Assembly: GCA_001600635.1 (NCBI GenBank) | Contig: BCKL01000009.1 | Location: 496,001 to 560,000, forward strand | Direction of reading: 5' to 3' | DNA: 64,000 nt | Origin: Leucosporidium creatinivorum | Lineage: Eukaryota > Basidiomycota > Microbotryomycetes > Leucosporidiales > Leucosporidiaceae | Part shown: positions 54,592 through 64,000 of the stretch, one piece after another | Layout of the letters: the number at the start of each line of letters is the position of its first letter | Numbering within the stretch: position 1 is the stretch's first letter | Translations under genes and position numbers: made by a program | The notes under the pieces: generated by a model | Database searches by the model: none | The model's input: the letters and a program-made list of their open reading frames with translations, nothing else | Told to the model about the DNA's origin: nothing

Positions 54592-54883
54592 CGGTGCTCG
54601 GCGCTCGGTGACGGAGCGGATGTGGAGCTTGCGCTGCTGGACGGCAGCGATATCGGTATGTGTGTTTGATAGACTAGCAGTGTTAATCTTGTTGTGCTAT
54701 ACCAATCCCCTCTCTCGACTTACAAGAAATGACTAGAGGTCAGAGGGCAAGGTGGAGTCTGAGCGTTTCGACTTGTCGTCTCTTGATCTCCTACCACCAC
54801 TTGCTCGTGACTTCTCGCCCCTCGCTCTCCTCGCTCAGCACCACTTCACCCGCCCAACTACAACCACCACTAGTTACCTCAAA
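54592..54883 (+). repeat. Downstream copy of the AOX promoter repeat, now leading the CON-6 gene
   Basis: Collinear with 52452-52703 over most of its length. Shared blocks include TTGCGCTGCTGGACGGCAGC (54629-54648), CTCGACTTACAAGAAATGAC (one change), GCGTTTCGACTTGTCGTCTC (one or two changes) and ACAACCACCACTAG just before the ATG. It extends about 40 bp more than the AOX copy in the leader. So the AOX and CON-6 genes have homologous promoters and 5' leaders. Confidence 0.85.
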
Positions 54884-55501
54884 ATGCCCAACAAGGTACA
54901 GACCGCCCTGCTCCTCCACAGTTGCGAGTTCGAAGGCTGAGCTGACTCGCTCGCCGTGTCTCTCCCTGCTCTATCTCATACAGGCCGGAATCGACTTCTC
55001 CTCGGGCTCCTACGACGGCAAGAACGCCAACGTGAGTGACTCATCGTCCTGCGCCTCTGCTTTTCTTTCCTCGACGCTCGACGTCGTTCGTCCGTCTCTT
55101 GAGGCGCAGCTCTGCTCACGAACACCATCTTCCCGCGACAGAACGTCTACCACGGCTACAACGGAGTCGTCAACAACCCTCAGACGAGCTCTGGAGCCAA
55201 GGCTGTGAGTAATCGCCGAGCCTGGAGCTTGGAGACGAGGGAGAGCTGACCTTCGCCGAACCGCGACTCAAACAGCATGCGTCCGAGATGATGAGCTCGT
55301 TCCAGGACGCCTCGCGCAACACCTCGGCCGGCTACAATGGAGTCGTCCACAACGTGAGCTGTTCCCTTCCCTTCCGTCGAGCTGCCGCCGAGCCGAGAGA
55401 GCACCGAGACTGACCCTCGCTCTGCCCACTCACAGCCCCAGACCTCGTCCGAGGCCAAGTCCAACGCTTCCAATAGCCTCAACAACATGCCCAAGTGGTA
55501 G
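54884..55501 (+). CDS. Small CON-6-family protein with two repeats
   Basis: Four or five tiny exons give MPNK, AGIDFSSGSYDGKNAN, NVYHGYNGVVNNPQTSSGAKA, HASEMMSSFQDASRNTSAG-YNGVVHN and PQTSSEAKSNASNSLNNMPKW, stop TAG 55499-55501. The block GYNGVV(N/H)NPQTSS.AK occurs twice and matches the CON-6 repeat (GYKATLHNPNVSEEAK-like) of conidiation-specific and stress-induced fungal proteins. Small and polar, probably soluble. Its promoter is a copy of the AOX promoter, which suggests shared stress or stationary-phase control; that is inference. Confidence 0.8.
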
Positions 55502-55944
55502 GACTCCTCTCTACGAGGTTGCTTCTCGCCCGAGCGTCGTTTGTTGAGTACCCCCCGAGACCGCTCGCTTGCGATTGATACGCTTCGATATCAGAGCGGT
55601 GACAGGACGGGAGAGCGAAAGGATCTGTGAGGGAACAGAGACTTGAGAGCGATCTCTGAGCGGTGGATGAGCCTGATAAGAGGGGAGCCCGGCTTTGGGG
55701 CTCGGCGAGCTGCTCGGCGCCGACACTCTGACCTCCTCTTTCTCGGTGAGTCTTTTGCAGCAGGTTCTGGGATTCTAGACTCAGATGTCTCGAGTCCTGA
55801 CCCGCTGCTTTGCCCTACAGACATACTCTCAAGTTCACCCAGTCGATGACATATGACGCTCTCGACGCTCTCCGCCTCTTTCTCTCCTTCCGCAACCTCG
55901 CACCCAGCTCATCACCACCACACCCACCTAAACTACAACACAAC
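55502..55944. other. Intergenic region between CON-6 and CsbD-like genes
   Basis: About 440 bp with the CsbD-like promoter. A C/A-rich leader (CACCACCACACCCACC) runs up to the next ATG. A GTGAGT at 55745 and CTACAG at about 55820 could mark a 5' UTR intron. No gene seen. Confidence 0.4.
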
Positions 55945-56487
55945 ATGTCCGACGAGCAGCCTAGCAAGGTGAGTAGCCTCTGCACCTCCTGCACCCTTTC
56001 GCCAGCTCACCCTCGATCGAACAGATCAACGCCGCCTGGAACTCGACCGTCGGTAGCATCAAGGAGACGTACGGAGCAGCAGTAGGAGCTTCAGGACTTG
56101 AGGCTGCTGGCAGGGATCAGGCCGCTCAAGGAGAGGTGGAGAGCAACGCGGCTCAGGCAAAGGCGTATGGAGAGGCTACCGCCGATCGTCTGGGAGGAAA
56201 GGTGAGTCTTCGGGTACAGTTGTCGCTGCTTTGGGCGTCTACTTCTCAAGTAGCTAGCTTGATGCATCGACTGCTCGTCCGGTCAAGCTTCGCCCGCTGA
56301 CCCCTTCGCCGATCTCGCAGCTGGACCGTGCTGTCGGCGCTCTTACCGGCGACCTCGAGCAGCAGAAGGCTGGAGAGGTGTTGGAGAACAAGGGCAAGGC
56401 TGAGCAGGGTGAGTTGGTCTGCGGCAGACTCGGCGAGCACGAGCGAAGCTGACCCAGATATTCCCTCCTGCAGCGGCCCACGCCTAG
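55945..56487 (+). CDS. CsbD-like stress protein (fungal Hmp1 type)
   Basis: Exons 55945-55968, about 56025-56200, about 56321-56409 and about 56474-56487 give MSDEQPSK, INAAWNSTVGSIKETYGAAVG, AYGEATADRLGGKLDRAVGALTGDLEQQKAGEVLENKGKAEQ and AAHA, stop TAG. This is the CsbD fold motif (K-G-IKE--G---G----EA-G----G--E) found in bacterial stress proteins and in small fungal proteins such as Ustilago Hmp1, reported to bind mismatched or cruciform DNA. About 95 residues, Ala/Gly/Glu-rich. Its position after CON-6 suggests a small stress-gene group. Confidence 0.85.
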
Positions 56488-57013
56488 ATCGCCGCGTACC
56501 GAGATTGCAAATACGATTCAGTACCATTTGTTGAACATATGGGCCCGCAGAGAGCGACTCTCGCTGCGTCCCAGCCAAAGCCGGAGGCTCGGACTTGAGC
56601 TACGAAGCTCGGCGTTGGATTTGAACGACGTACCTCAGCTTCATATTACACGAGACGGGAAGCAATGGCAGTCTCTAGTACGGCTCTTGAGGGCTCGACT
56701 GTCGCTCTGAGATACAATGTGCTGCAAGGAGCGCTTCGGCGACTCGGCGAGCGAGAATAGGAGGAGAGCGAGACTCACAGCTGAGAACAAAACACCTTGA
56801 TTGCGGAACTGCACTACAAACTGCATCTACGACTCTGCTTGCCATCAATCTCGCTTACAAACCCAACTTGCGCCTGCTTCCTTAGTGACCGAGCCGGCGA
56901 CGCTTCTTGCTCTCTACTTATCCATATCTCGACGTCGCCTCCGTCACACTCACCTACAGCACCGGCAACCGTCTCACTTTCTTACTCACTACCACCTACA
57001 CCACACCAGCGAC
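56488..57013. other. Intergenic region upstream of G6PD
   Basis: About 525 bp with the G6PD promoter and a pyrimidine-rich leader (about 56900-57010) typical of well-expressed genes here. No gene seen. Confidence 0.4.
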
Positions 57014-59715
57014 ATGTCGACCAACGAGGGCAAGCAAGCGACGGGAGAGATCCCTTCGAGTGGAGGGTCTAACGAGCACTCGCTCGAGAGCAACACGGTC
57101 ATCGTAGTCCTCGGCGCTTCGGGAGACTTGGCCAAGAAGAAGGTGAGCGATCTACTACAGCTTGGCTGTACCGGATCTCGCTGGATGGGAGCAGGTAGCC
57201 AGCCTTACTAGGCGATGACGATCCGCCTTCGTCCACCGAGGGACCCCGAGCCGTTTCCTGCACTCTGTAGCACTCCGGACGGCTAGCAAAGTACTCGGGA
57301 GGCTTCTATCGATTTACACGCTGACTCTGGTGCTCTCGTACGCTCGCAGACCTTCCCCGCTCTCTTTGGCCTCTACAACAACGGATTCTTGCCCAAGGGC
57401 ATCCGCGTCGTCGGCTATGCCAGGACCAAGATGGACGAGGAGGTTAGTTGTATGATCTGGTCACCGACAAGGAGCTTCCAGGACGCTGCACGGGTTTGCC
57501 GAGGCTGCAGATGCGACGTTGGGGGAAGGCCTCATCGCGCGCTCAATCCGCTGCAGCGATCTCGCTTGCAGAGAGGCAGGAAGCTCCGCCAAAGCAGTGC
57601 GGAAGGATGCAGTGGATTCCAGCTGGCCATAGAGCTGCTGCCGACTGCTCGAGGGCTGCAGAGGAGGATCGACAAGCGGCCCGCTTGCGATGACACCAGG
57701 CTGACCGAGGCTCGCTATCGTCGTGCAGGAGTACCACAAGCGCGTGCAGCAGTACATCAAGGCGCCCATTCCTGCGATGAAGGAGAAGCTCAAGGAGTTC
57801 CTCAAGATCTGCACCTACGTCTCGGGCCAGTATGATGAGGACGACTCTTTCCAGACGCTCGAGAAGGCGCTCGGCGAGATTGAGGGACAGTACGAGGACA
57901 AGAACTCGCCCAAGAACCGTGTCTTCTACATGGCTCTCCCTCCCTCCGTCTTCACCACCGTCGCGGCCCACCTCAAGAGGAACAACTACTCTGAGGGAGG
58001 CATCAACAGGATCATCGTCGAGAAGCCCTTCGGAAGTGATCTTGCCAGCTCGAGGAAGATGCAGGAGGAGCTCAAGGCCGAGTGGAAGGAAGATGAGGTG
58101 CGTTCGGGCTGCTATCCAGCCGAGGCTGTGAGACTTCGGCGGTCACTGACCTCTCCTCCCCTCGCCAGATCTTCCGTATCGACCACTACCTCGGAAAGGA
58201 GATGGTCAAGAACCTCCTCGTCCTTCGCTTCGCCAACGTCATGCTCGACGCCTCCTTCAACAAGTCCCTCATCTCCAACGTTCAGATCACCTTCAAGGAG
58301 CCCTTCGGCACCGAGGGACGTGGTGGTTACTTTGACGAGTTTGGAATCATTCGCGATGTCATGCAGAACCGTGAGCTACCTGTGATCTGCTTCCGAGCTC
58401 GTATGCTGACTCCCTTGCCTTCACAGACTTGCTTCAGGTCCTCTCGATCCTCACTATGGAGCGACCCGTTTCCTTCTCTTCCGAGGACATCCGTGACGAG
58501 AAGGTAGGAGGAGGTGGTCACGATGCTCTGGAACACCGCTGACTCTCCTCGCTCTGCAGGTCAAGGTTCTTCGCTACATCCCTCCCATCTCGAAGGATGA
58601 GGTCCTCCTCGGCCAGTACGTCGGAGCCGAGACCAAGGACGGCAAGAAGCCTGGATACCTCGAGGACGACACCGTCCCCAAGGACTCCATCTGCCCCACC
58701 TTCGCCGCCGCCGTCATGCACATCAACTCGCCCCGCTGGGAGGGTGTCCCGTTCATCCTCAAGGCTGGAAAGGGTGCGTGCAAAACTCGCTCTTCAAGCA
58801 TGTAGCTTTTAGCTGACCTCGCTATTTCCCTACAGCCCTCAACGAGCAGAAGACCGAGATCCGCATCCAGTACAAGGACGTCACCCAGGGCATCTTCGCC
58901 GAGATTACTCGCAACGAGCTCGTCATTCGCGTGCAGCCAGGAGAGGCCGTCTACCTCAAGATGAACTCGAAGGCTCCTGGATTGTCGATGAGGACCGTTC
59001 CTACCGAGATGGACCTCACCTACAAGCGCCGTTTCTGTACGTCCGCTTCCGCTGGCGATGCTCGCTTCAAGGCGCTGAATGCTGACATGACGACCTACAG
59101 CCGACCTTAAGATCCCCGAGGCTTACGAGTGAGATTGCACCACGCGTTCGGGCAAAAAGAGCTCGAGAAGCTAACCTTCCTTGTCTCCCACCAGGGCCCT
59201 CATCCTCGACGCCTTCAAGGGCGACCACTCCAACTTTGTCCGTGACGACGAGCTCGACATCGCATGGAAGATCTTCACCCCTCTACTTCACTACATTGAC
59301 GGTATGTCGAGCTCCTTCTTTTCGAGCAACTTGGCGCCCAGCTATCGCCGAATCCCTCCTCTCGTTCGGCGGCTGCTGACTCGCGCCCCTTCCTTTCGAT
59401 CTACAGAGCAAAAGCCGAAGCCTCTCTCTTATAACTATGGATCACGTGGCCCTACGGGTGGGTTTTTGTGTGTCTCTCGCGAGCTGAGCTGACCTTTTCC
59501 TACCCTCCCTCTCCCTCTCACACGCCCATCATCACTCCTCGCCTCTCACCTGACCTCACCTCTCAACTCACACCTCTGCCCTCCTCCTCTCCCTCATCCA
59601 CCTCTCTACTCCGACCTCCTACTGCACAATAGAGCTCGACGAGTTCATCGACAAGCACGGAGGCTACAAGCGCTCGGAGAAGCCGTACAGCTGGCCATCG
59701 ACTTCGGTCCTCTAA
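57014..59715 (+). CDS. ZWF1: Glucose-6-phosphate 1-dehydrogenase
   Basis: First enzyme of the oxidative pentose phosphate pathway; oxidises glucose 6-phosphate to 6-phosphogluconolactone and makes NADPH in the cytosol. Exon 1 (57014-57142) has the NADP-binding motif [13 protein letters not shown]. Exon 2 (57350-57442) gives [27 protein letters not shown]. Exon 3 starts at 57729. [14 protein letters not shown] and [23 protein letters not shown] hold the active-site signature RIDHYLGKE (His base, Lys). Later blocks are [23 protein letters not shown] and [16 protein letters not shown]. The C-terminus is [19 protein letters not shown], stop TAA 59713-59715. The first two introns (207 and 286 nt) are long for this genome. 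About ten exons, complete. Confidence 0.97.
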
Positions 59716-60125
59716 GTCGACTCGAATCCAAAAGAACAGCCTGTTTCGTAACGTCCCGTGGTAGATAGTGATGGACTGAGGATAGGGGGAGATGGTCTTG
59801 TACAGTGAATGAGTTTGATCTCGACCCCCACTTCCATATCTCTCACGCCGCTGTGGCTCGGAGGCTCGCAAATTGTCCTCTCCTTTCTGTTCGCTCTTCG
59901 TCGACATTCTCGACAGGCTGAGACCGACGTTTTCTCCCCTCTGAGAACAAGCCACAAGCGGAGCGAAGATCGCGCCGAGTCGTAGGCGAGCTCGGCGTTG
60001 GCAGGCGCGCCTCTCGCTCGTGCACTACAGCTTTCTAGACGGCTAGACGGCGCGGTCGCAAGACAAGGCAGGTGGATAGCTGACGCGTAGTTTGAGAGCG
60101 TATAGACGATGAGACTGCCACGGAT
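59716..60125. other. Convergent 3' region, G6PD / esterase
   Basis: About 410 bp between two gene ends. No gene or stable repeat recognised. Confidence 0.35.
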
Positions 60126-62042
60126 CTACAAATGTAGGGCACCACGAACCCTCCCGAGCAAGCCGAGCGCGTCGGGATTGCGCCGCGCCTTGAACACGGT
60201 GGTGACACCTCGCGCACCGGCTCTTCTAGCCTCCTCCACCGCTTTTCTGACCGCCTCGTGACCCTCAGCTCGGCAGACGAGCTCGGGCGCCGCCTCCTTC
60301 ACCCCGTCGAAAACGAAAGTCGGCACCCTAGCGACCTCCTCCCTTTCCTCGACCACCTTGACACCCTTGGCCTCCAGATCCGCTCTCCTCTTCTCCCAAG
60401 CCTCCTCGAGCACCTTGTCCACCCCCCGGAAGTCGCCTGCTCCAGCTTGAGGCGCCGTCTGTCGCTTGGCCCATCGAGCGGCCTCCTTGAGCGAGGCGGG
60501 GGAGATGTCATTCTTGACAAAGGCCTGAGAGACGTGAATCCCAGCTTCCCAGATCTGGTGGTCAACGTCGACGCCCGCAGCCGCGGCTCGGTGCGCGAGG
60601 AGGGTGATTTCGTCGCGAAGGGTTTCGGCGCCGCCGGCTTGGATGAGGAGGGGAGGCAGGGAAGAGAGGTCGGCCATGGCGGGAGAGACGTATGGGTGGA
60701 CTACATTGGTAGTGAAGTTCTCGCCGAGGAATAGGTGGGGAGGGGAGAACTTGGAATCCGGCGGGGGCAGCGAGAGGTAGTCGAGTCCCTGCGTGCGAGA
60801 AGAGCGTCAGATCGAGTGACCGGAGTATTGGTTGCCACTGGATACGGAGAGAGCGCAACCTACCGCATTTGTCTCCCAGCTGAGCATACTGGCCGTCATG
60901 TCGCTCCAAGGGGAGAACAGGATCGCTCCGCCGAGACGAGCCATGTTCTGGTCGCGGAGGTAGAGCATCAACGCGAGCGAAAGGTTGCCTCCCGCCGAGT
61001 CTCCAGCGACGAAGATATTGCTGGCGGGAATATTGAGATCTTCGGTGAGGTACTGGTAGGCGGCGACGGCGTCGTGCAGAGCCGAGGGGAATTGAACCTC
61101 GGGGGAGAGACGGTAGTCGACTGAGAGGACTCGGACGCCGAGTTGCTTGCTGTTCATACCAGCGAAGGATTATTGAGGGAAGCTGGACAAGAACGGACGA
61201 GGAACTCACCTCATCTGTAGTGTGAGAACACGATGGCTCCGGGGGTTCATGAGGGTATAGGCGCCTCCATGGAAGTAGAGCAGCACCCGCTCGCTCGCCT
61301 TGCCTCGGACCTCGTTGTGCACTTGCCATTCGGCCTGGAGGACAGCTGTCAGCTGCAAGCTCAGGCCAAGGGCGCCGACCGAACTCACCGGCACAGCTCG
61401 GCTCCCATCCTCGTCTGCATCTACCTCCGCCAGCAGTCCCTTAAGCCCTCTCTGCTTGACAGGAATCTCCAACACCTCCGAACAGACTCCGTCCTTGGGA
61501 TTGAGGCTCTCGACGACCTGGAGGCGCCTCCGCGCCGCTTCCATCGCCTTGACAGGGTCCGCATCTTTGTCTTCCTTGCCTCGGAGACCTCCAGCATGCT
61601 TAACGAGAGTGACGAAAAGGGTTGTTTCGATGCTCCAGCTTTCCTGTTGAGCTGCAGTATCCTCCGAGGTCAGCGATGCTAAAGGGGGAATCGGAGGAGT
61701 GACGACGGAGCTTACGGCCGAAGGTGTAGAATTGCAGGCTCGTCTTGAGTGCTGGAGGAATGAAGTGTTTGTACTTCCATCTGCAGTTGACCGTGTCAGA
61801 TCTCGTTGCGCTGAGAGCAGAAAGCCGAGCTGGGAGACGCACGCGATGGATGCTGCACTGGACGCGCGAGAGTAAAGGGACACCTGGGGCTCCTCGACGG
61901 TCTCCTCGAGATGCGATGTAGTCGTAGTGGACATGTCGAAGCCGTAGAGAAGATGATGGTGAGAGGGCAAGGAGCGAAATCCGGCGTCTCGCAAGGCATC
62001 TCGCCGGCGCGGGGAAGTGGCAAGCTCAGAGACGCTCGCCAT
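60126..62042 (-). CDS. Alpha/beta hydrolase, hormone-sensitive-lipase type
   Basis: Esterase or lipase of the HSL family. VLLYFHGGAYTLMNPRSHR holds the oxyanion-hole HGGAY. QLGVRVLSVDYRLSPEVQFPSALHD and NIFVAGDSAGGNLSLAL give the nucleophile Ser of GDSAG. LPPLLIQAGGAETLRDE carries the acid region, and HQIWEAGIHVSQAF the catalytic His. About 145 residues follow the His (KEAARWAKRQTAPQ...), longer than the usual HSL C-terminus. The ATG at 62042 gives MASVSELATSPRRRDAL; a second Met lies at residue 36. Six or so exons, stop TAG 60128-60126. No signal peptide is clear. Substrate unknown. Confidence 0.88.
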
Positions 62043-62145
62043 AGCCTACAGCAAGAGATAGAAAATGAAGACTGCTTGGTTGCACTTGAGCTTGGGATAT
62101 TTTTGAACAAGGGATAGTTGAAACAGGGAAGCAAGAACTCGGCGA

Positions 62146-64000
62146 TTAGGCGAAGGGGTTGACGGCGCTGCGAGCGGAGAAAGCAGAGTTAGCAGGCTTC
62201 GCTATCAGGGCAAGGCGAGAGTAGACTCACAGAATCTTGATCACCGGTGGCGACTTGGTGAGGTCGGCCTGCAGAAGAGGATGCGGTCAGCTTTCGGTTC
62301 TCGACCATGGCTTCTCGGCGAGAGCAGACTTACAGTGACGATGACTGGGACCGTCTGCAGCTCGCGCACATGCTGAATAGAGTGTCCGTCCTTCTCCTCG
62401 AGCTCCTCAAACTTGGGTGGGGTGGTCTGCGTTGAGAAGAAGGTCAGGTCTCGGCGCTGCTTCAGCGAAGGGCGAGCGCAACTCACATCTCTAGACTTGA
62501 CATGCTGCGCCGTCATCTTGACCTCGCTCTTCTTCTTGGTAGCGTCCTCGTCGTCCTCATCATCGTCGAAGAGGGCGCTCTCGGCGTTGGCGTCGCCGCT
62601 GGTCGACTCCATCATGCGGGCGTGGTGCTCGGCGTGGTGGCGCACGCGTTGGAGGTGAGCATCGTTGTTGGTCTCGGCGAGCCAGCGGAGGACGTCGACA
62701 CCCTTCTTCCAGTAGATCGAGAGCGAGTTGGTCGGCTCGTCGTAGACGGTGTTCTGCGCCGACATGAAGGGTTAGCAGAGTTCGCAGAGAGCGCGAAACT
62801 CGTCCGAACTCACCTCGGTAGGCATCTGGTCGACGTGGACGCCTGTACGACAACGTAAGCGGGTCAGCTTCGTCTCTTCGCCGAGTCGACGCCGAAACTC
62901 ACGCTTCTCGATGGCAAACTCAGGGATCATGACGTCGAACGCTTGGTCGAGCACACCGATAACGGTGGCAGGTCTGACTACGGGTCCGTAGCGCTGAGTG
63001 AGGTCGGCGATGAGGACGCAGAGGAAGAGGTGCGCCGACTGCTCCTGGGCGAGGCGAGCGGCGTCCTTCTTGATGTTGCACGTCTGCGCGACCTTGGAGA
63101 CGGCCTCGGTGTCGAGAGTGAACTTGGAGTCTTGAGCTATGGGTGCAGAATGTCAGAAACAAGCGAAATAGAGTACTCAGCGAGGGAGCGACTCACTGCC
63201 GAGAAGGACGGCCTCGAGCTGGCGATGGACCATGATGTCGGCGTAGCGACGAATGGGTGAAGTGAAGTGCGTGTAGAGAGGGAGGTTGAGTGCGTAGTGG
63301 TGGTACTTGGCGATGTCGAGCATGCCGGTGCAGAAGTACTTGGCTCGCTGCATCGACTTGGTACCTGCGAGTGGAGCGAAGGGTCAGCGCCGAGCTCTCA
63401 AAAGCGAGCGGACAGCAGCTTACTGAGGTGCTGTAGAGCGAAACGAGCATTCTGGTCGGTAACTTCCGAAAACGACTGCATGAGAGCGCCTGCGCTGCTG
63501 CCGTCGAGGTTGATGTCGAGTCGCTTCATTCGGTCGAGGAAGGCGTCCTGTACGGGGAGTCGTTCAGCGCTGCTACTCCTCAGGCTCGTAGACAGTGAAA
63601 CTCACCAAGCGACGGTCGATTGGTGGCTCGTGGCGACGAAGGAGAGCCTGGTCGGGCAAGCCAGCTGCGATCTTGCCTGCGACGGAGATGTTGGCGAGGA
63701 GCATGAACTCCTCGATGAGCTCGTTGGCCTCCTTGCGAACGAAGCTGGAAGCGTCCTCAGGGTAGCCTTGCTCGTCGAGAGTGAACCCGACTTTGACGTT
63801 GTCGATCCGAAGGGCGCCGTTGTCGAAACGGCGCTTGCGGAGGTGGCGAGCCAGCGACTGCGATGCGAGCGAGGTCAGCGATATCCAGAGGCGAGGAGTA
63901 GCTGAGACGACTTACAGCGAGCATGTTGATGTCGCCCTCGACTCCAGTGCAATCCTCGTGCTGACCCTCAATCTTGTGGTCGGGGAGAGGACGGCCCTCG
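62146..64000 (-). CDS. SSD1: Ssd1/Dis3L2-type RNase II family protein, C-terminal part; runs off the right edge
   Basis: RNA-binding protein of the RNB family; fungal Ssd1 has lost nuclease activity and controls translation of cell-wall mRNAs. Visible from the right: [118 protein letters not shown] and [23 protein letters not shown]. Then [27 protein letters not shown] and an acidic insert ([15 protein letters not shown]), ending SAVNPFA at TAA 62148-62146. [13 protein letters not shown] is the RNB-family signature. The active-site Asp cluster would lie outside the window, so activity cannot be judged. At least nine exons. Confidence 0.88.

Overview
This window is nuclear DNA of a filamentous or yeast-like fungus, most likely a basidiomycete. 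Genes are compact and GC-rich. Most are cut by many short introns, mostly 45-90 nt, with GTGAGT/GTGCGT donors, a CTGAC branch-type motif and CAG/TAG acceptors. The gene set fits: an NRT2-type nitrate transporter, an Up-regulated-during-septation protein, Zn2Cys6 factor, CON-6 and CsbD-like stress proteins, alternative oxidase, a CAP10-like glycosyltransferase and an Ssd1-type protein. Intron density and style suggest Pucciniomycotina (Microbotryomycetes-like red yeasts); that placement is inference. I see no retroelement, DNA transposon, CRISPR array, rRNA or tRNA.

Layout. 1-8.4 kb, all on the minus strand: 5' part of a nitrate transporter, an F-box-like protein, a VTT/DedA membrane protein and a secreted FAD-linked carbohydrate oxidase with an intronic minisatellite. 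9.1-10.1 kb: NHP2. 10.3-15.6 kb: two tandem TPR paralogues on the minus strand, the second apparently a pseudogene. 16.3-21.7 kb, plus strand: alpha-tubulin, SEC11 and an unknown protein. 21.8-31 kb, minus strand: alanyl-tRNA editing protein, a septation coiled-coil protein, TspO (start codon split by an intron) and a protein with an interrupted T1/BTB domain. 31.8-33.6 kb: a mitochondrial-looking SDR. 34-37.3 kb: Sdt1/Phm8-type nucleotidase and PHAF1. 37.9-39.4 kb: a second F-box-like protein. 39.7-43.7 kb: a fungal-specific protein and isovaleryl-CoA dehydrogenase. 44-44.5 kb: a small single-pass membrane protein. 44.7-50.8 kb, minus strand: CAP10-like glycosyltransferase, complex I NDUFS4, and a regulator with two Zn2Cys6 clusters. 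50.9-52.3 kb is gene-poor. 52.3-59.7 kb, plus strand: alternative oxidase inside a direct repeat of its own 3' end and promoter, then CON-6, CsbD-like and G6PD. 60.1-64 kb, minus strand: an HSL-type esterase and the 3' part of SSD1.

There is no single pathway cluster, but several genes share a mitochondrial or redox theme: AOX, NDUFS4, IVD, SDR, TspO and G6PD. The most interesting points are the AOX promoter copy that now sits in front of the CON-6 gene, the double zinc-cluster factor, the decayed TPR paralogue and the split TspO start codon. Exon joins were worked out by eye from splice signals, reading phase and family resemblance, so single junctions may be off by a few bases.
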